Shown: positions 47,536 through 56,299, counted from the first letter of the stretch. The stretch: DNA of 64,000 bases from Lachnospiraceae bacterium NE2001 (GCA_900110635.1 FOEK01000007.1:62001-126000); one strand, 5' to 3'. Numbers and translations: made by a program. The notes: generated from the letters alone by a model not told the origin.

Positions 47536-49938
47536 TTATTTGCTTTCGTTGACGTAGGTTCTGACGCGGTTCTGAATAATATTGCAGGTATCATCCAGGG
47601 ACTTATCGCCGCTAAAGTAGGCAGCAGCCTCTTCCTTGACTATCTCTGCGATGCTTTCATCACTCTCCCAAACTCCCGAAGCATCATCAACAAGTTCTCT
47701 GTATCTTGCTACATCTTCATCATCGAGAGGTTTTATCTCTATCTCAAGGCCATCAAAACCATAAGTGCCTTCTGTAGGGTAAATATCATTTCCATACTTA
47801 TCTTTGCCTTCTTTATCGCACTGAACGGACTGAATATAGGCTTCATACACATCCTCGCGCATTGGCACACCGTAGAAATTCATATAATTCTTGCTCTGAT
47901 AGTCCTCTGTCATAAACTGTCGGATGAAATCCCAGGCAGCTTCCTTATCAGCACATTTGCTGGACATAGCAACTGAATCAGTATATGAGAAATAGGTTCC
48001 CTCAGAATCTTTATTTGGATAGCCCTTAAATACCACATCACCGTCATAGAGCTTGTCATACAGCTCCATCTCAGTCGGAGTCAGATAGCCGCTCTGGAAA
48101 AGAAGCTTTCCTTCTTTGATCTCATCGTAGGTTGAAGGCATCTCCTCATCCCAGACCATCTCGTCATTTGTGCCCCTGTTACACATTTCAAGAACATCCT
48201 TAAAATCCTGGGAGTCAAAATAGCACTCGCCCTTATCCCAGTCCACAAAGTCCTTTCCACAGCAATACAGGAAATTGTCCAGCATATCATTCTTATTGTT
48301 GGAATAGAACAGCTTTGTCTCCTCTGGCTTGGAATCAACATATTCCTTCATATCCTGGAACGTCCAGCCGACATCCTCTCCCACCTCTGACGCTCTAGCA
48401 CAGAGTGTATTGATCTGGAAGCTGGATGCCACATAATAGAGCTTGCCATCGTGAAGAAGTGAATTATAAGCAGCCGGAATAAAGTCATCTGGTGAAATGT
48501 CAGCGTCCTTATCAACATAAGGTGTAAGATCCTCAAAGAGTCCCTTGGCGATGCACTGTTCAACGGACATGGTTCCAACTCCATATGACACATCATAGAT
48601 ATCTGGCAGATCACCTGACGCGATATCCGCACTGAGTTTTGTCTCCGGATTGGATTCCTCACTGTAATCAACGACTCTGATCTTCACCTTATCCTGAGAT
48701 TTGTTGTATTTGATCACTGCCTGATTCAGGTAGTAATTTCCATAAAGTGTGGCAAGCGTAAGTATCTGGCGGTCCTCAACCTGTGAAGGATCTACCTTGA
48801 CATATTTTTCGAAAGTAGTTGTGCTGTTCTCTTCACTCTCCCAGTTCCATATAGAGCAGATAAACTCTGTATCACTTAACATGGTGAAGTTGCCTATATA
48901 ATCACAGTTAATATCGGAAGCATCAAAATCCGCCAGCTTAGTTCCTTTCTTTTCTGAATATTTATAGCCATATGCAGAGGTAGCAGTTCTGTAGAAGAAG
49001 TCATACTCGCCAGAGCCAGGGTACATGGTTTCACTGCCTGGAAGATATGAAACATTTAGATCATAAGCCTCACCAAATGTCCCCTTATCAGTATCCAGCT
49101 TCTTTACTATGGTCTTGCTCTCGCTAGTTTCCTCGTTGTACTCGGATGTACTGATTATCACATTTCCATCCTTATCTACAGATGCTGAATCGAAATAATC
49201 CTCAGTCTTTACAGAGCTCAGCTCCTTCAAATTCTCATCAAGTATTTTAATCTCTTCATCGTAAACAACAATTATCTGATTCTTCTCAGTATATATAATC
49301 TTTGTGATATAGCTGTCCGGATTAGAACTGATAGCTGACAGATCAGCTGTTTCAACGAAATCATCCCCATCACTTTCATAAAGATAGAATTGGGAGTTTT
49401 CTTCGCCATATTTAACCTTAATAAAAGCAAGAGTCCCATCGTTCTTAACGAAAACCTTGTTGATGTAGGTATCCTGATCCTCTTCCATCTCGTAGATCAA
49501 CTCGGCCGTGCCGCCCTCGATAGGAGCCTTATAGATTCGGCTTATGTTGTTGCCCTCCAGGTAATACTCCTCGCTGTATTCATCAATAACCTCAGATGAC
49601 TCTTCCGATACACTTTCTGAATCTTCTGAATCAGCATCTGCAACAGATGCTGTATCCTCCGTATCGTAGTCAGAACTCCACTCATTAGTCTGGAGATATA
49701 TGTAATCTCCGTCTATTACAAAATTGTTAGGATCACCCTCAAATCCATCTATAGAAAATGAGGTATCCTGGGCAAATGTATAATCAACAGAATTATTCTT
49801 TACCTCGCTGGACTTGCCCGGACCTTTGCCCACCGCAGAATTACCACCATTTCCGTCATTCTTGCCACAGCCCACTATGCTGAAGGTCAGGGATGCTGCA
49901 AGTGCTGCACATACAACCTTTTTAAATGTCTTCTTCAT
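47536..49938 (-). CDS. Beta-propeller / solute-binding fusion lipoprotein
   Basis: About 800 residues, twice a normal binding protein. Signal peptide with lipobox SIVGC (Cys24). An acidic Ser/Asp/Glu segment (about 90-125) lies within an N-terminal beta-rich region (about 40-395) that looks like a WD/propeller-type domain. Residues about 400-800 are a type 1 extracellular solute-binding domain (SADIASGDLPDIYDVSYG, AAWDFIRQFMTEDYQ). It feeds the two CUT1 permeases downstream. The propeller may bind a surface polymer or partner protein; that is inference. Start at ATG 49938 behind GAGGA; an earlier ATG pair has none. Substrate probably an oligosaccharide, not proven. Confidence 0.85.
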   Translation of the reverse strand: MKKTFKKVVCAALAASLTFSIVGCGKNDGNGGNSAVGKGPGKSSEVKNNSVDYTFAQDTSFSIDGFEGDPNNFVIDGDYIYLQTNEWSSDYDTEDTASVADADSEDSESVSEESSEVIDEYSEEYYLEGNNISRIYKAPIEGGTAELIYEMEEDQDTYINKVFVKNDGTLAFIKVKYGEENSQFYLYESDGDDFVETADLSAISSNPDSYITKIIYTEKNQIIVVYDEEIKILDENLKELSSVKTEDYFDSASVDKDGNVIISTSEYNEETSESKTIVKKLDTDKGTFGEAYDLNVSYLPGSETMYPGSGEYDFFYRTATSAYGYKYSEKKGTKLADFDASDINCDYIGNFTMLSDTEFICSIWNWESEENSTTTFEKYVKVDPSQVEDRQILTLATLYGNYYLNQAVIKYNKSQDKVKIRVVDYSEESNPETKLSADIASGDLPDIYDVSYGVGTMSVEQCIAKGLFEDLTPYVDKDADISPDDFIPAAYNSLLHDGKLYYVASSFQINTLCARASEVGEDVGWTFQDMKEYVDSKPEETKLFYSNNKNDMLDNFLYCCGKDFVDWDKGECYFDSQDFKDVLEMCNRGTNDEMVWDEEMPSTYDEIKEGKLLFQSGYLTPTEMELYDKLYDGDVVFKGYPNKDSEGTYFSYTDSVAMSSKCADKEAAWDFIRQFMTEDYQSKNYMNFYGVPMREDVYEAYIQSVQCDKEGKDKYGNDIYPTEGTYGFDGLEIEIKPLDDEDVARYRELVDDASGVWESDESIAEIVKEEAAAYFSGDKSLDDTCNIIQNRVRTYVNESK

Positions 49939-49995
49939 CTTTTTCCTCATCATATATTTTTATATTTTCTTTAACTATACTTTTACACCTCATCA

Positions 49996-50062
49996 GTCAG
50001 CTACGCTGACAGCTGGCCGCCCTCACTTCGTTCGTGGAAAACAGTCCACCGGACTGTTTTCC
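49996..50062. repeat. GC-rich twin hairpin element in the binding-protein leader
   Basis: GTCAGC-TAC-GCTGAC (49996-50010) and a perfect 12-base stem GGAAAACAGTCC/GGACTGTTTTCC (50036-50062), linked by a CACTTCGTTCGTGG stretch. It lies between the promoter and start of the binding-protein gene, so it is transcribed. Looks like a third palindromic repeat family. Confidence 0.65.
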
Positions 50063-50083
50063 CTCAATGGGAAGCCTATTGAT

Positions 50084-50111
50084 ATTATACTCTAGTTTCT
50101 TAATATTTGAA
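50084..50111 (-). promoter_or_regulatory. Promoter of the hybrid ABC operon
   Basis: Minus strand TTCAAA (50106-50111), 16-base spacer, TATAAT (50084-50089), about 145 bases ahead of the ATG at 49938. Confidence 0.55.
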
Positions 50112-50151
50112 CTTACAATTTCTTAAGAAAGTATGAAGGTGTACACATAAT

Positions 50152-50186
50152 AAAAGCCGGCGACATCCTATGGTCATCCGGCTTTC
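50152..50186 (-). terminator. Terminator of the DUF1846 gene
   Basis: AAAGCCGG (50153-50160) and CCGGCTTT (50178-50185), followed on the minus strand by TTTTATT. Confidence 0.85.
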
Positions 50187-50251
50187 ATCATATTTTCATC
50201 AAATAAAGCATCAAAATGCTTTGTTACATTTTTGTCAGATTTACTATTTAT

Positions 50252-51736
50252 TTAGGTGTGGAATAGCTTCTTTGTCTGGTAGCGTGGTTCGCAGGTAAGG
50301 TTTACACCCAACTTCTTGAATACACCCACATCAACCTGGGACAGGATTACAGAACTGTGAACCTCAAGCCCGGCAAGGTTTGAAAGCTGTGCGTATGCAG
50401 CCTTTGCCTCTGGGTTAGTATTCGCTTCTACAGAAAGAGCTATCAGTATCTCATCGATATGAAGGAGCGGGTTATGATTACCCAGATACTTAACCTTCAG
50501 TTCCATAATAGGCTCGATAACCTGTGGTGAAATAAGCTTTGCCTCGTCGTCGATTCCTGCAAGCACCTTTAATGCATTTAATATAAGTGCTGAAGAAGCT
50601 CCAAGAAGTGTAGATGTCTTTCCTGTAAGAATGCTTCCGTCTGGCATTTCCATAGCAGCTGCAGGATTGCCTGTTTCCTCAGCGCGGATATTTGCAGCAG
50701 CAACTACTGGTCTATCTGCAATAGAGATTCCAGCCTTCTTCATAAGAAGCTCAATCTTCTGGATAGCGTTGTCACCAGCATCACCCTTTCTTCTGTCGCA
50801 GAGTGCCTGATAATAGCGACGGATGATTTCCTGATTAGAAGCCTGTCTTGTTACCTCATCATTAACGATGCAGTGACCAGCCATATTTACGCCCATATCT
50901 GTTGGTGACTGGTATGGTGACTCGCCAGAAATCTTCTCGAAGATAGCTTTCAGAACTGGGAACACCTCTACGTCACGATTGTAATTTACAACAGTCTCTC
51001 CGTATGCCTCAAGATGGAACGGATCGATCATATTGATATCATTTAAATCTGCTGTTGCAGCCTCATACGCAAGGTTAACCGGATGGTTGAGAGGCAGATT
51101 CCAGATAGGAAATGTCTCGAACTTAGCATATCCTGCCTTGATTCCTCTCTTCTGCTCATGGTAGAGCTGGCTGAGGCAGGTTGCCATCTTTCCTGAGCCT
51201 GGGCCAGGAGCTGTAACGACAACCAGCGGACGAGTTGTCTCAATGTAATCATTTCTACCAAATCCATCATCACTAACAATCATCGGAATATCTGAAGGAT
51301 AACCAACGATCGGATAATGTCTATAAACCTTAAGGCCAAGAGCCTTCAGCTTCTTCTCGTATGCGATGGCTGATGGCTGTTCCTTGAACTGTGTCAGGAC
51401 AACAGAACCCACAAAGAGACCATTATTGGTAAATGCATCTATCAGACGCAGCACGTCCATATCATAGGTGATACCAATATCGCCACGAACTTTATTCTTC
51501 TCTATGTCGCCAGCCTTGATTGCAATAACAATCTCAGTCTGTTCCTTCAGCTCCTTCAGCATAGTAATCTTGGAATCCGGCTTAAAACCAGGAAGCACAC
51601 GTGATGCATGGTAATCATCAAAGAGCTTGCCACCGAACTCAAGATACAGCTTGCCACCGAACTTTCCTATTCTCTCCATGATGTGCTTTGACTGCATATC
51701 ACGGTATTTGTCATTATCAAATCCTATACCTTTCAT
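50252..51736 (-). CDS. DUF1846 family protein
   Basis: 494 residues, soluble, matching the DUF1846 family common in Firmicutes. A P-loop-like VVTAPGPGSGKMATCLSQLY lies near residues 173-192, and DNAIQKIELLMKKAGI and HNPLLHIDEILIALS are further conserved stretches. The biochemical role is not established, though nucleotide binding is plausible from the loop. Single-gene unit with its own terminator, and a pair of palindromic repeats upstream (51831-51881). Confidence 0.9.
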   Translation of the reverse strand: MKGIGFDNDKYRDMQSKHIMERIGKFGGKLYLEFGGKLFDDYHASRVLPGFKPDSKITMLKELKEQTEIVIAIKAGDIEKNKVRGDIGITYDMDVLRLIDAFTNNGLFVGSVVLTQFKEQPSAIAYEKKLKALGLKVYRHYPIVGYPSDIPMIVSDDGFGRNDYIETTRPLVVVTAPGPGSGKMATCLSQLYHEQKRGIKAGYAKFETFPIWNLPLNHPVNLAYEAATADLNDINMIDPFHLEAYGETVVNYNRDVEVFPVLKAIFEKISGESPYQSPTDMGVNMAGHCIVNDEVTRQASNQEIIRRYYQALCDRRKGDAGDNAIQKIELLMKKAGISIADRPVVAAANIRAEETGNPAAAMEMPDGSILTGKTSTLLGASSALILNALKVLAGIDDEAKLISPQVIEPIMELKVKYLGNHNPLLHIDEILIALSVEANTNPEAKAAYAQLSNLAGLEVHSSVILSQVDVGVFKKLGVNLTCEPRYQTKKLFHT

Positions 51737-51826
51737 TTGAGACCCCTTCTAACCGAAAAATAGTATTCATAAATCAACAAGGTATATAATAGCACCTTGA
51801 CCAAGCTATCACAATAATTTTTTCAA

Positions 51827-51886
51827 AAAAGACAGGGGACGGTTCTCTGTCTTTTTTTAAGACACAGAACCGTCCCCTGTCTTTTG
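51827..51886. repeat. GGGGACGGTTC repeats, facing pair
   Basis: GACAGGGGACGGTTCTCTGTC (51831-51851) and, 30 bases on, the inverted copy at 51861-51881. Each forms a hairpin with T-rich tails, and the pair can fold together. It lies after the PTS permease stop and probably acts as its terminator. Confidence 0.85.
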
Positions 51887-51895
51887 TTACAATCT

Positions 51896-53149
51896 TTAGT
51901 CGAGTTTCATATCTCCGTATTTTACCCATCCGAGCTTGCGGAATATAGCGTCGAAAATAAGGGAAATTACTGCTGGGAGAACCAGGGATATAAGGACAAG
52001 GCCGACCCAGTCCATAGTAGTGATCGCAGACTTTGTTCCAGCTGCGATGTCATTTACCCAGCCAGTATATACACCAATCTGTCCAACAAGTCCGCAGGTT
52101 CCCATACCTGAGGATACAGGTGCACCGTTCATCTTAAGGCCAAAGACGCAGGTTGCGATAGGACCAGTAATTGCGGATGCAAGTGTTGGTGCCAGCCAGA
52201 TACGTGGATTCTTTACGATATTACCCATCTGAAGCATTGAGGTTCCGATACCCTGTGAAACAAGGCCGCCCCATTTATTCTCTCTAAATGATACAACAGC
52301 AAATCCGATCATCTGAGCAGAGCATCCTGCTACTGCCGCTCCACCAGCAAGACCTGTAAGACCAAATGCTGCGCATATAGCTGCCGATGATATAGGAAGT
52401 GTAAGTGCGATACCAACAAGTACAGATACAAGAATACCCATAAGAAGTGGCTGCTGCTCTGTAGCCCACATAATGAGCTCGCCGACCTTCATTGCCGCCT
52501 TGCCAAGATATGGAGCGATAAGCCACGACAGGAAGATACCAACGCCTATAGTAACAAGTGGAGTTACCAGGATATCTACCTTTGTTTCCTTTGAGATTGC
52601 CTTACCAATCTCAGATGCGATAATAGCGATAAAAAGAACTGCTAAAGGACCGCCAGCACCACCAAGGGCATTTGCTGCAAATCCAACTGTTATCATTGAA
52701 AACAGAACGAGTGGAGGACATTTTAACGCGTGAGCGATAGCTACTGCCATAGCTGGTCCACTCATAGCTGTTGCAAGCCCGCCAACTGTATAATCAACGC
52801 CACTAATAGTTGCAACCGTCTGAGTCAGAAATCCAATATGGAACTGTGTACCGATGGTATTGATGATAGTACCAATAAGGAGAGAACAGAAAAGTCCCTG
52901 AGCCATAGCGCCAAGAGCATCTATGCCGTATCTCTTCAGAGATATCTCGATATCCTTTCTCTTCAGAAATCCCTTGAAACCTTTTTCTTTAACTACTGTC
53001 TTTGTAGTTTCTTTCTTCTCTTCCACTTTCTTCATCTCCAATTTTCCGCCTTCAGTTGTTTTCTTCTCAACTTCCGTGTTTTCAGTCTTAGGGTTCTCAG
53101 TTTTTGGATTTGAGTTCTGAGGATTAGAATGCTTTTTCTTTTTACTCAT
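51896..53149 (-). CDS. PTS_EIIC_2-type permease
   Basis: 417-residue membrane protein of the PTS_EIIC_2 family (EIIC-like fold without EIIA/EIIB parts). The first 55 residues are a hydrophilic tail with repeats of NPKTEN and many Lys/Glu, unusual for the family. About ten hydrophobic segments follow, with glycine-rich motifs such as ANALGGAGGPLAVLF and NGAPVSSGMGTCGLVGQ. Substrate unknown and no phosphotransfer partner nearby. Start ATG 53149 behind GGAGG. Its promoter carries a perfect palindrome and the next gene upstream is a NiaR-like repressor, so it may be controlled by niacin; that is inference. Confidence 0.85.
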   Translation of the reverse strand: MSKKKKHSNPQNSNPKTENPKTENTEVEKKTTEGGKLEMKKVEEKKETTKTVVKEKGFKGFLKRKDIEISLKRYGIDALGAMAQGLFCSLLIGTIINTIGTQFHIGFLTQTVATISGVDYTVGGLATAMSGPAMAVAIAHALKCPPLVLFSMITVGFAANALGGAGGPLAVLFIAIIASEIGKAISKETKVDILVTPLVTIGVGIFLSWLIAPYLGKAAMKVGELIMWATEQQPLLMGILVSVLVGIALTLPISSAAICAAFGLTGLAGGAAVAGCSAQMIGFAVVSFRENKWGGLVSQGIGTSMLQMGNIVKNPRIWLAPTLASAITGPIATCVFGLKMNGAPVSSGMGTCGLVGQIGVYTGWVNDIAAGTKSAITTMDWVGLVLISLVLPAVISLIFDAIFRKLGWVKYGDMKLD

Positions 53150-53209
53150 ATTTTCCTCCATCATTCGTTAACAAAAGTTTGTTTACCTTTGTCGATTTAT
53201 GCCTCTCAG

Positions 53210-53225
53210 AGGTGTCTTGACACCT
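53210..53225. promoter_or_regulatory. 16-base palindrome in the PTS_EIIC_2 leader
   Basis: AGGTGTCTTGACACCT, a perfect palindrome about 18-33 bases past the predicted transcription start. TGACA half-sites recur just upstream. Position fits a repressor operator, with the adjacent NiaR-like protein the obvious candidate. Confidence 0.6.
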
Positions 53226-53249
53226 GTCAAAACACAAATGACGTGACAC

Positions 53250-53278
53250 ATTATAGTATCACGCCATTTAAAAGTCAA
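53250..53278 (-). promoter_or_regulatory. Promoter of the PTS_EIIC_2 gene
   Basis: Minus strand TTGACT (53273-53278), 17-base spacer, TATAAT (53250-53255). Strong by sequence. Confidence 0.8.
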
Positions 53279-53300
53279 TGTAAAATACTTACAATAATAT

Positions 53301-53807
53301 TTACAAAAGAATCCCTAATTCCTTCAATTTGTCAATAGCCATACTTATCTGCTCTTCTGAGTTTGCACTCAGAGTATGCAAATGGATTCCCTCAGTAAGA
53401 GCCGAAAGAGGAGTTGCATTTTCCTCTTTTGACTTTCTGATAAACTCATCCACATCATATCTGCTGGATATCCTGAGACCGCCTATCAGCTGCCCATATA
53501 TCGGATGCTCAACTATCACATCCTCCACAGTACATCCCGCGTCCACCAGGGTATATAGCTCCAGCTGAGTATCTTCAGCACTATGATTCACAGCTATCCT
53601 CTTGGTCACACTCTTCTCTTTTGGAGCCGCCACATATCCTCTAGGTGTGGAGAGTATATCATTTCCTTCTGCACGAAGGAGCGCCACATCGCCAACTATC
53701 ACCTGCCTGCTCACTCCCATTTCTTTTGAAAGTGCCGTCGCGCTAACCGGAGTGCTGCTGGTTTGAATTATATTTAAGATTTTATCTCTTCTTGTATGGT
53801 TGTCCAT
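53301..53807 (-). CDS. niaR: NiaR-like transcriptional repressor (HTH_11 + 3H domain)
   Basis: About 168 residues. N-terminal winged helix (RRDKILNIIQTSSTPVSATA, then GVSRQVIVGDVALLRAEG) and a C-terminal 3H domain (about 75-165) named for its three histidines, seen here as VNHSAEDTQ, VEHPIYGQL and GIHLHTLSA. NiaR uses nicotinic acid as co-repressor to shut off NAD-precursor uptake and synthesis genes. ATG at 53807 is chosen; a TTG at 53828 would overlap the stop of the gene upstream. No NAD-synthesis gene lies nearby; the adjacent PTS_EIIC_2 permease is the plausible target. Confidence 0.88.
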   Translation of the reverse strand: MDNHTRRDKILNIIQTSSTPVSATALSKEMGVSRQVIVGDVALLRAEGNDILSTPRGYVAAPKEKSVTKRIAVNHSAEDTQLELYTLVDAGCTVEDVIVEHPIYGQLIGGLRISSRYDVDEFIRKSKEENATPLSALTEGIHLHTLSANSEEQISMAIDKLKELGILL

Positions 53808-53817
53808 GTTACTATTC

Positions 53818-54564
53818 TTATTCCTCAATGATAGTATGGTCAGTTTTTACTATAGCCCTCTGAATCGAATCCTTGGAGTTACCCCAATCAGCCTCCTTGT
53901 TACGGTAGTCGTGCTTGTCGATGAACCAGGACACATCTGAGTTAACCCTCTGAATATTCTCGAAATAGATATCATTTAATATGGAAATAAACTCATCCAG
54001 CTGCGCCTGATTCAGCTGCTCAGGAGCCCTCTCATAGAGCATGCCATAATGGTAGGTGCAGAAGCCCTTGCTGGACTTCAGTTTCTCCTTAAACTCCGCA
54101 TCCTTCTTCCACATATGAAAGATAGTATGAACATATCTGTCAAATATAGGCGTAATCCTCTGGCATACGAAGCAGGTACTTTCCAGATTATCGATGTAGC
54201 TGACCAACGGAGACTTCTCTGTCTGCTTCGAGAACAGGCCGCCAGTCTTACGAGCCAGGAGTCCGCCAGCCTGTGGCTTATCCTTTTCCGCAAGCGCCTT
54301 CATTTCACGAATGGTCTTATTCATATGGGTGTTCAGCATCAGGGCAACCCCCAGCTTATTCTTGTCAGCATACATCATCTTGATATGCTTTGGACAGAAG
54401 CCCAGCTTATCAGTAACCTCACGGTTGTCATCCTCCATGTAGCTCGGCCCCATAGTGAAAGCTATGGAGTCTCTCTCCAGATCCCGGGCCAGCAGACAAA
54501 GCGGACATTCGCAGTCCGTGTCAAATGCATCATTTACCGGAATTGTATATAATTGCTCGGCCAT
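53818..54564 (-). CDS. DUF6062 family protein
   Basis: 248 residues, soluble and rich in cysteine pairs: CECPLC (18-23), GFCPKH, TCFVCQR and GFCTYHYG. These suggest two metal- or thiol-type sites. It resembles the DUF6062 family of Lachnospiraceae; the role is unknown. Start MAEQLYTIP at 54564 behind AGGAAAGG; the frame extends to 54651 without a site. Ends 11 bases before the niaR start, so the two are likely one transcript. Confidence 0.75.
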   Translation of the reverse strand: MAEQLYTIPVNDAFDTDCECPLCLLARDLERDSIAFTMGPSYMEDDNREVTDKLGFCPKHIKMMYADKNKLGVALMLNTHMNKTIREMKALAEKDKPQAGGLLARKTGGLFSKQTEKSPLVSYIDNLESTCFVCQRITPIFDRYVHTIFHMWKKDAEFKEKLKSSKGFCTYHYGMLYERAPEQLNQAQLDEFISILNDIYFENIQRVNSDVSWFIDKHDYRNKEADWGNSKDSIQRAIVKTDHTIIEE

Positions 54565-54921
54565 ATTCTTTCCTTTCCTGTTTTTCTCTATTTCATCTTT
54601 ATAACTATATCTCTTTGTTATATATTTGATTCTTATATTTTTTAATAACAATTATTTTAAACAGTTAAAATGCAACTAATTATTCTACAATGTCATAAAA
54701 CCAGTCACAAAAAGTATAGTATCATATAATAGAAAATAATTCAAAACATAAGCCCGATTGACAATCGAGTCATCATTGACAAGTGCGGCAATTTCTTTTC
54801 ATATGGCCCATAATCCATTAAAATATAAGTGAGGTTTTTAAAAGAATATTAGCAAAACAATATATAGATTTTACTATCGCACTACTAACATTTTACTAGG
54901 TTATAAGAAAGGAACGAAGAT
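54565..54921. other. Divergent intergenic region, DUF6062 / zinc-ribbon gene
   Basis: 357 A/T-rich bases between divergent genes. It holds the minus-strand promoter at 54682-54710. On the plus side TTGACA occurs twice (near 54774 and 54776-54785 region), but no well-spaced -10 box was found, so the promoter of the 54922 gene is not resolved. No RNA gene recognised. Confidence 0.5.
54682..54710 (-). promoter_or_regulatory. Promoter of the DUF6062-niaR unit
   Basis: Minus strand TTGTGA (54705-54710), 17-base spacer, TAGAAT (54682-54687), with a leader of about 110 bases. Confidence 0.6.
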
Positions 54922-56280
54922 ATGTTTTGTCAAAAATGTGGAAACCAGATACCTGATAATTCTATGTTCTGTGAGCACTGCGGAACACCTGTTGCACAGA
55001 GTGGCGCACCTATGCAAGGTAGTGGAAATATGCAAGGCAGTGGTCCTATACAAGGGGGCAGCCCTATGCAGGCTGGCAGGCCTATGCAGTCCTCAGGGGC
55101 AATGCAGGGGGCCAACACTTCACAGGCAGGTGGCAATAATGCACTTATTGGCGTGATAATTGCCCTTGCTGCAGTTATTGTGATCGGTGTTGTACTCGTC
55201 TTGCTATTTGTCGCACCAGGATTCCTGAAGAAAGATAACAGCGATGACGATAAAGCCTCCCGCAAGGAACGGACCACGGAATCCGACGAGGCAACTGAAG
55301 CTGCCACAGAGGCGACCGAAGCAACCGAAGAAACAGAGGCTGCCACAGAAGCAACCACCGAAGACCTGATTGCTTCCTACATATCCACTGCTCAGTCAAT
55401 GTCCACCTCTGAGAGACCAAATATCTCCGATGTCGAGTGGTTTATGAACAGTGTAAAATGGGACGGAATCCCAGAGGATGCCCAGATGATCAACGACTAC
55501 CATCTTCTTGACGGCGGCTGGAAGGCTTACATCGAATGGGATCCATATTACAAGGTTAATTCTCACTGCGAGTACTATTTCAATGTATTTATCAAAACTG
55601 TGACCACTGACAATGTCACCTTCACAGTTGACTACTGGAGTATGAGTTCTCCAGACGGCACCTACGATATGTCAGGCGAAGGACGTGATGTACCTGGAAG
55701 CTGGGATGACAACTTCGACCTCACCGCAATGGATGAAAGCGACAAGTTTGTGCTGACCGATTTCTATACCAGAGACGGTCACCAGTTTGCAATCGGAACC
55801 GTAATGAGCATCGACGGAACAGAAGGTCTGATTGCTCTCCAGCGTGGTACTGGCATCATCGAGTACACTCCTACCGAAAACTTTGTAGATTACTCGTCAA
55901 ATGCAGTCGACTACAATTTCATTATCACAGAAGCAACCACCCAGGCCACAACACAGGCTACCACTCAGCCGCCAAAAGAGCCAGCAACTCAGGCACCAAA
56001 AGAACCAGCAACTCAGGCACCAAAGGAGCCAGCAACTACTGCACCTGCCGGACCGGCTGCATCAAACGTGGATACTTCCTTTGTACTTCCTGCTGCCAGA
56101 GCCTATAGCGGTGCAAATACCGCAGAGATTGATGGCTACGAAGGCGACGCCATCATCATACACTGCTACGACGATATGGGCGACCATACAGCCACAGTCA
56201 ACTGGCTGACCATAGACCCAGCCGATTACACCGGCTACGACTTCTACGGCAACTACGTAGACCTCAAAAACTACCGTTAA
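54922..56280 (+). CDS. Zinc-ribbon, single-membrane-pass, repeat-rich protein
   Basis: 452 residues. The N-terminal zinc ribbon has Cys3/Cys6 and Cys17/Cys20 (MFCQKCG, FCEHCG). Then come repeats of M/I-Q-G/A-S-G (about 26-72), one membrane helix (about 77-100), a Thr/Glu/Ala repeat stalk (about 115-150), a folded outside domain (about 155-335), and Thr/Gln/Pro repeats including three APKEPATQ units (about 345-385), with a short end domain. So the ribbon is inside and the repeat-mounted domains outside the cell. Family unknown. ATG at 54922 behind AAGGAAC. An A run and palindromic repeats follow the stop. Confidence 0.85.
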   Translation: MFCQKCGNQIPDNSMFCEHCGTPVAQSGAPMQGSGNMQGSGPIQGGSPMQAGRPMQSSGAMQGANTSQAGGNNALIGVIIALAAVIVIGVVLVLLFVAPGFLKKDNSDDDKASRKERTTESDEATEAATEATEATEETEAATEATTEDLIASYISTAQSMSTSERPNISDVEWFMNSVKWDGIPEDAQMINDYHLLDGGWKAYIEWDPYYKVNSHCEYYFNVFIKTVTTDNVTFTVDYWSMSSPDGTYDMSGEGRDVPGSWDDNFDLTAMDESDKFVLTDFYTRDGHQFAIGTVMSIDGTEGLIALQRGTGIIEYTPTENFVDYSSNAVDYNFIITEATTQATTQATTQPPKEPATQAPKEPATQAPKEPATTAPAGPAASNVDTSFVLPAARAYSGANTAEIDGYEGDAIIIHCYDDMGDHTATVNWLTIDPADYTGYDFYGNYVDLKNYR

Positions 56281-56299
56281 AAAAAAAAAAAAAAAAAAA
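56279..56299 (+). repeat. 21-base adenine run
   Basis: An unbroken run of A that begins within the TAA stop codon of the zinc-ribbon gene and leads into the palindromic repeats. Such a run is prone to slippage and to sequencing error. Confidence 0.9.

Noticed and set aside
54930-55358. 142-codon minus-strand frame over the zinc-ribbon gene
   Set aside because: Ser/Val/Ala repeats are the reverse reading of the TEATEA and MQGSG repeats.
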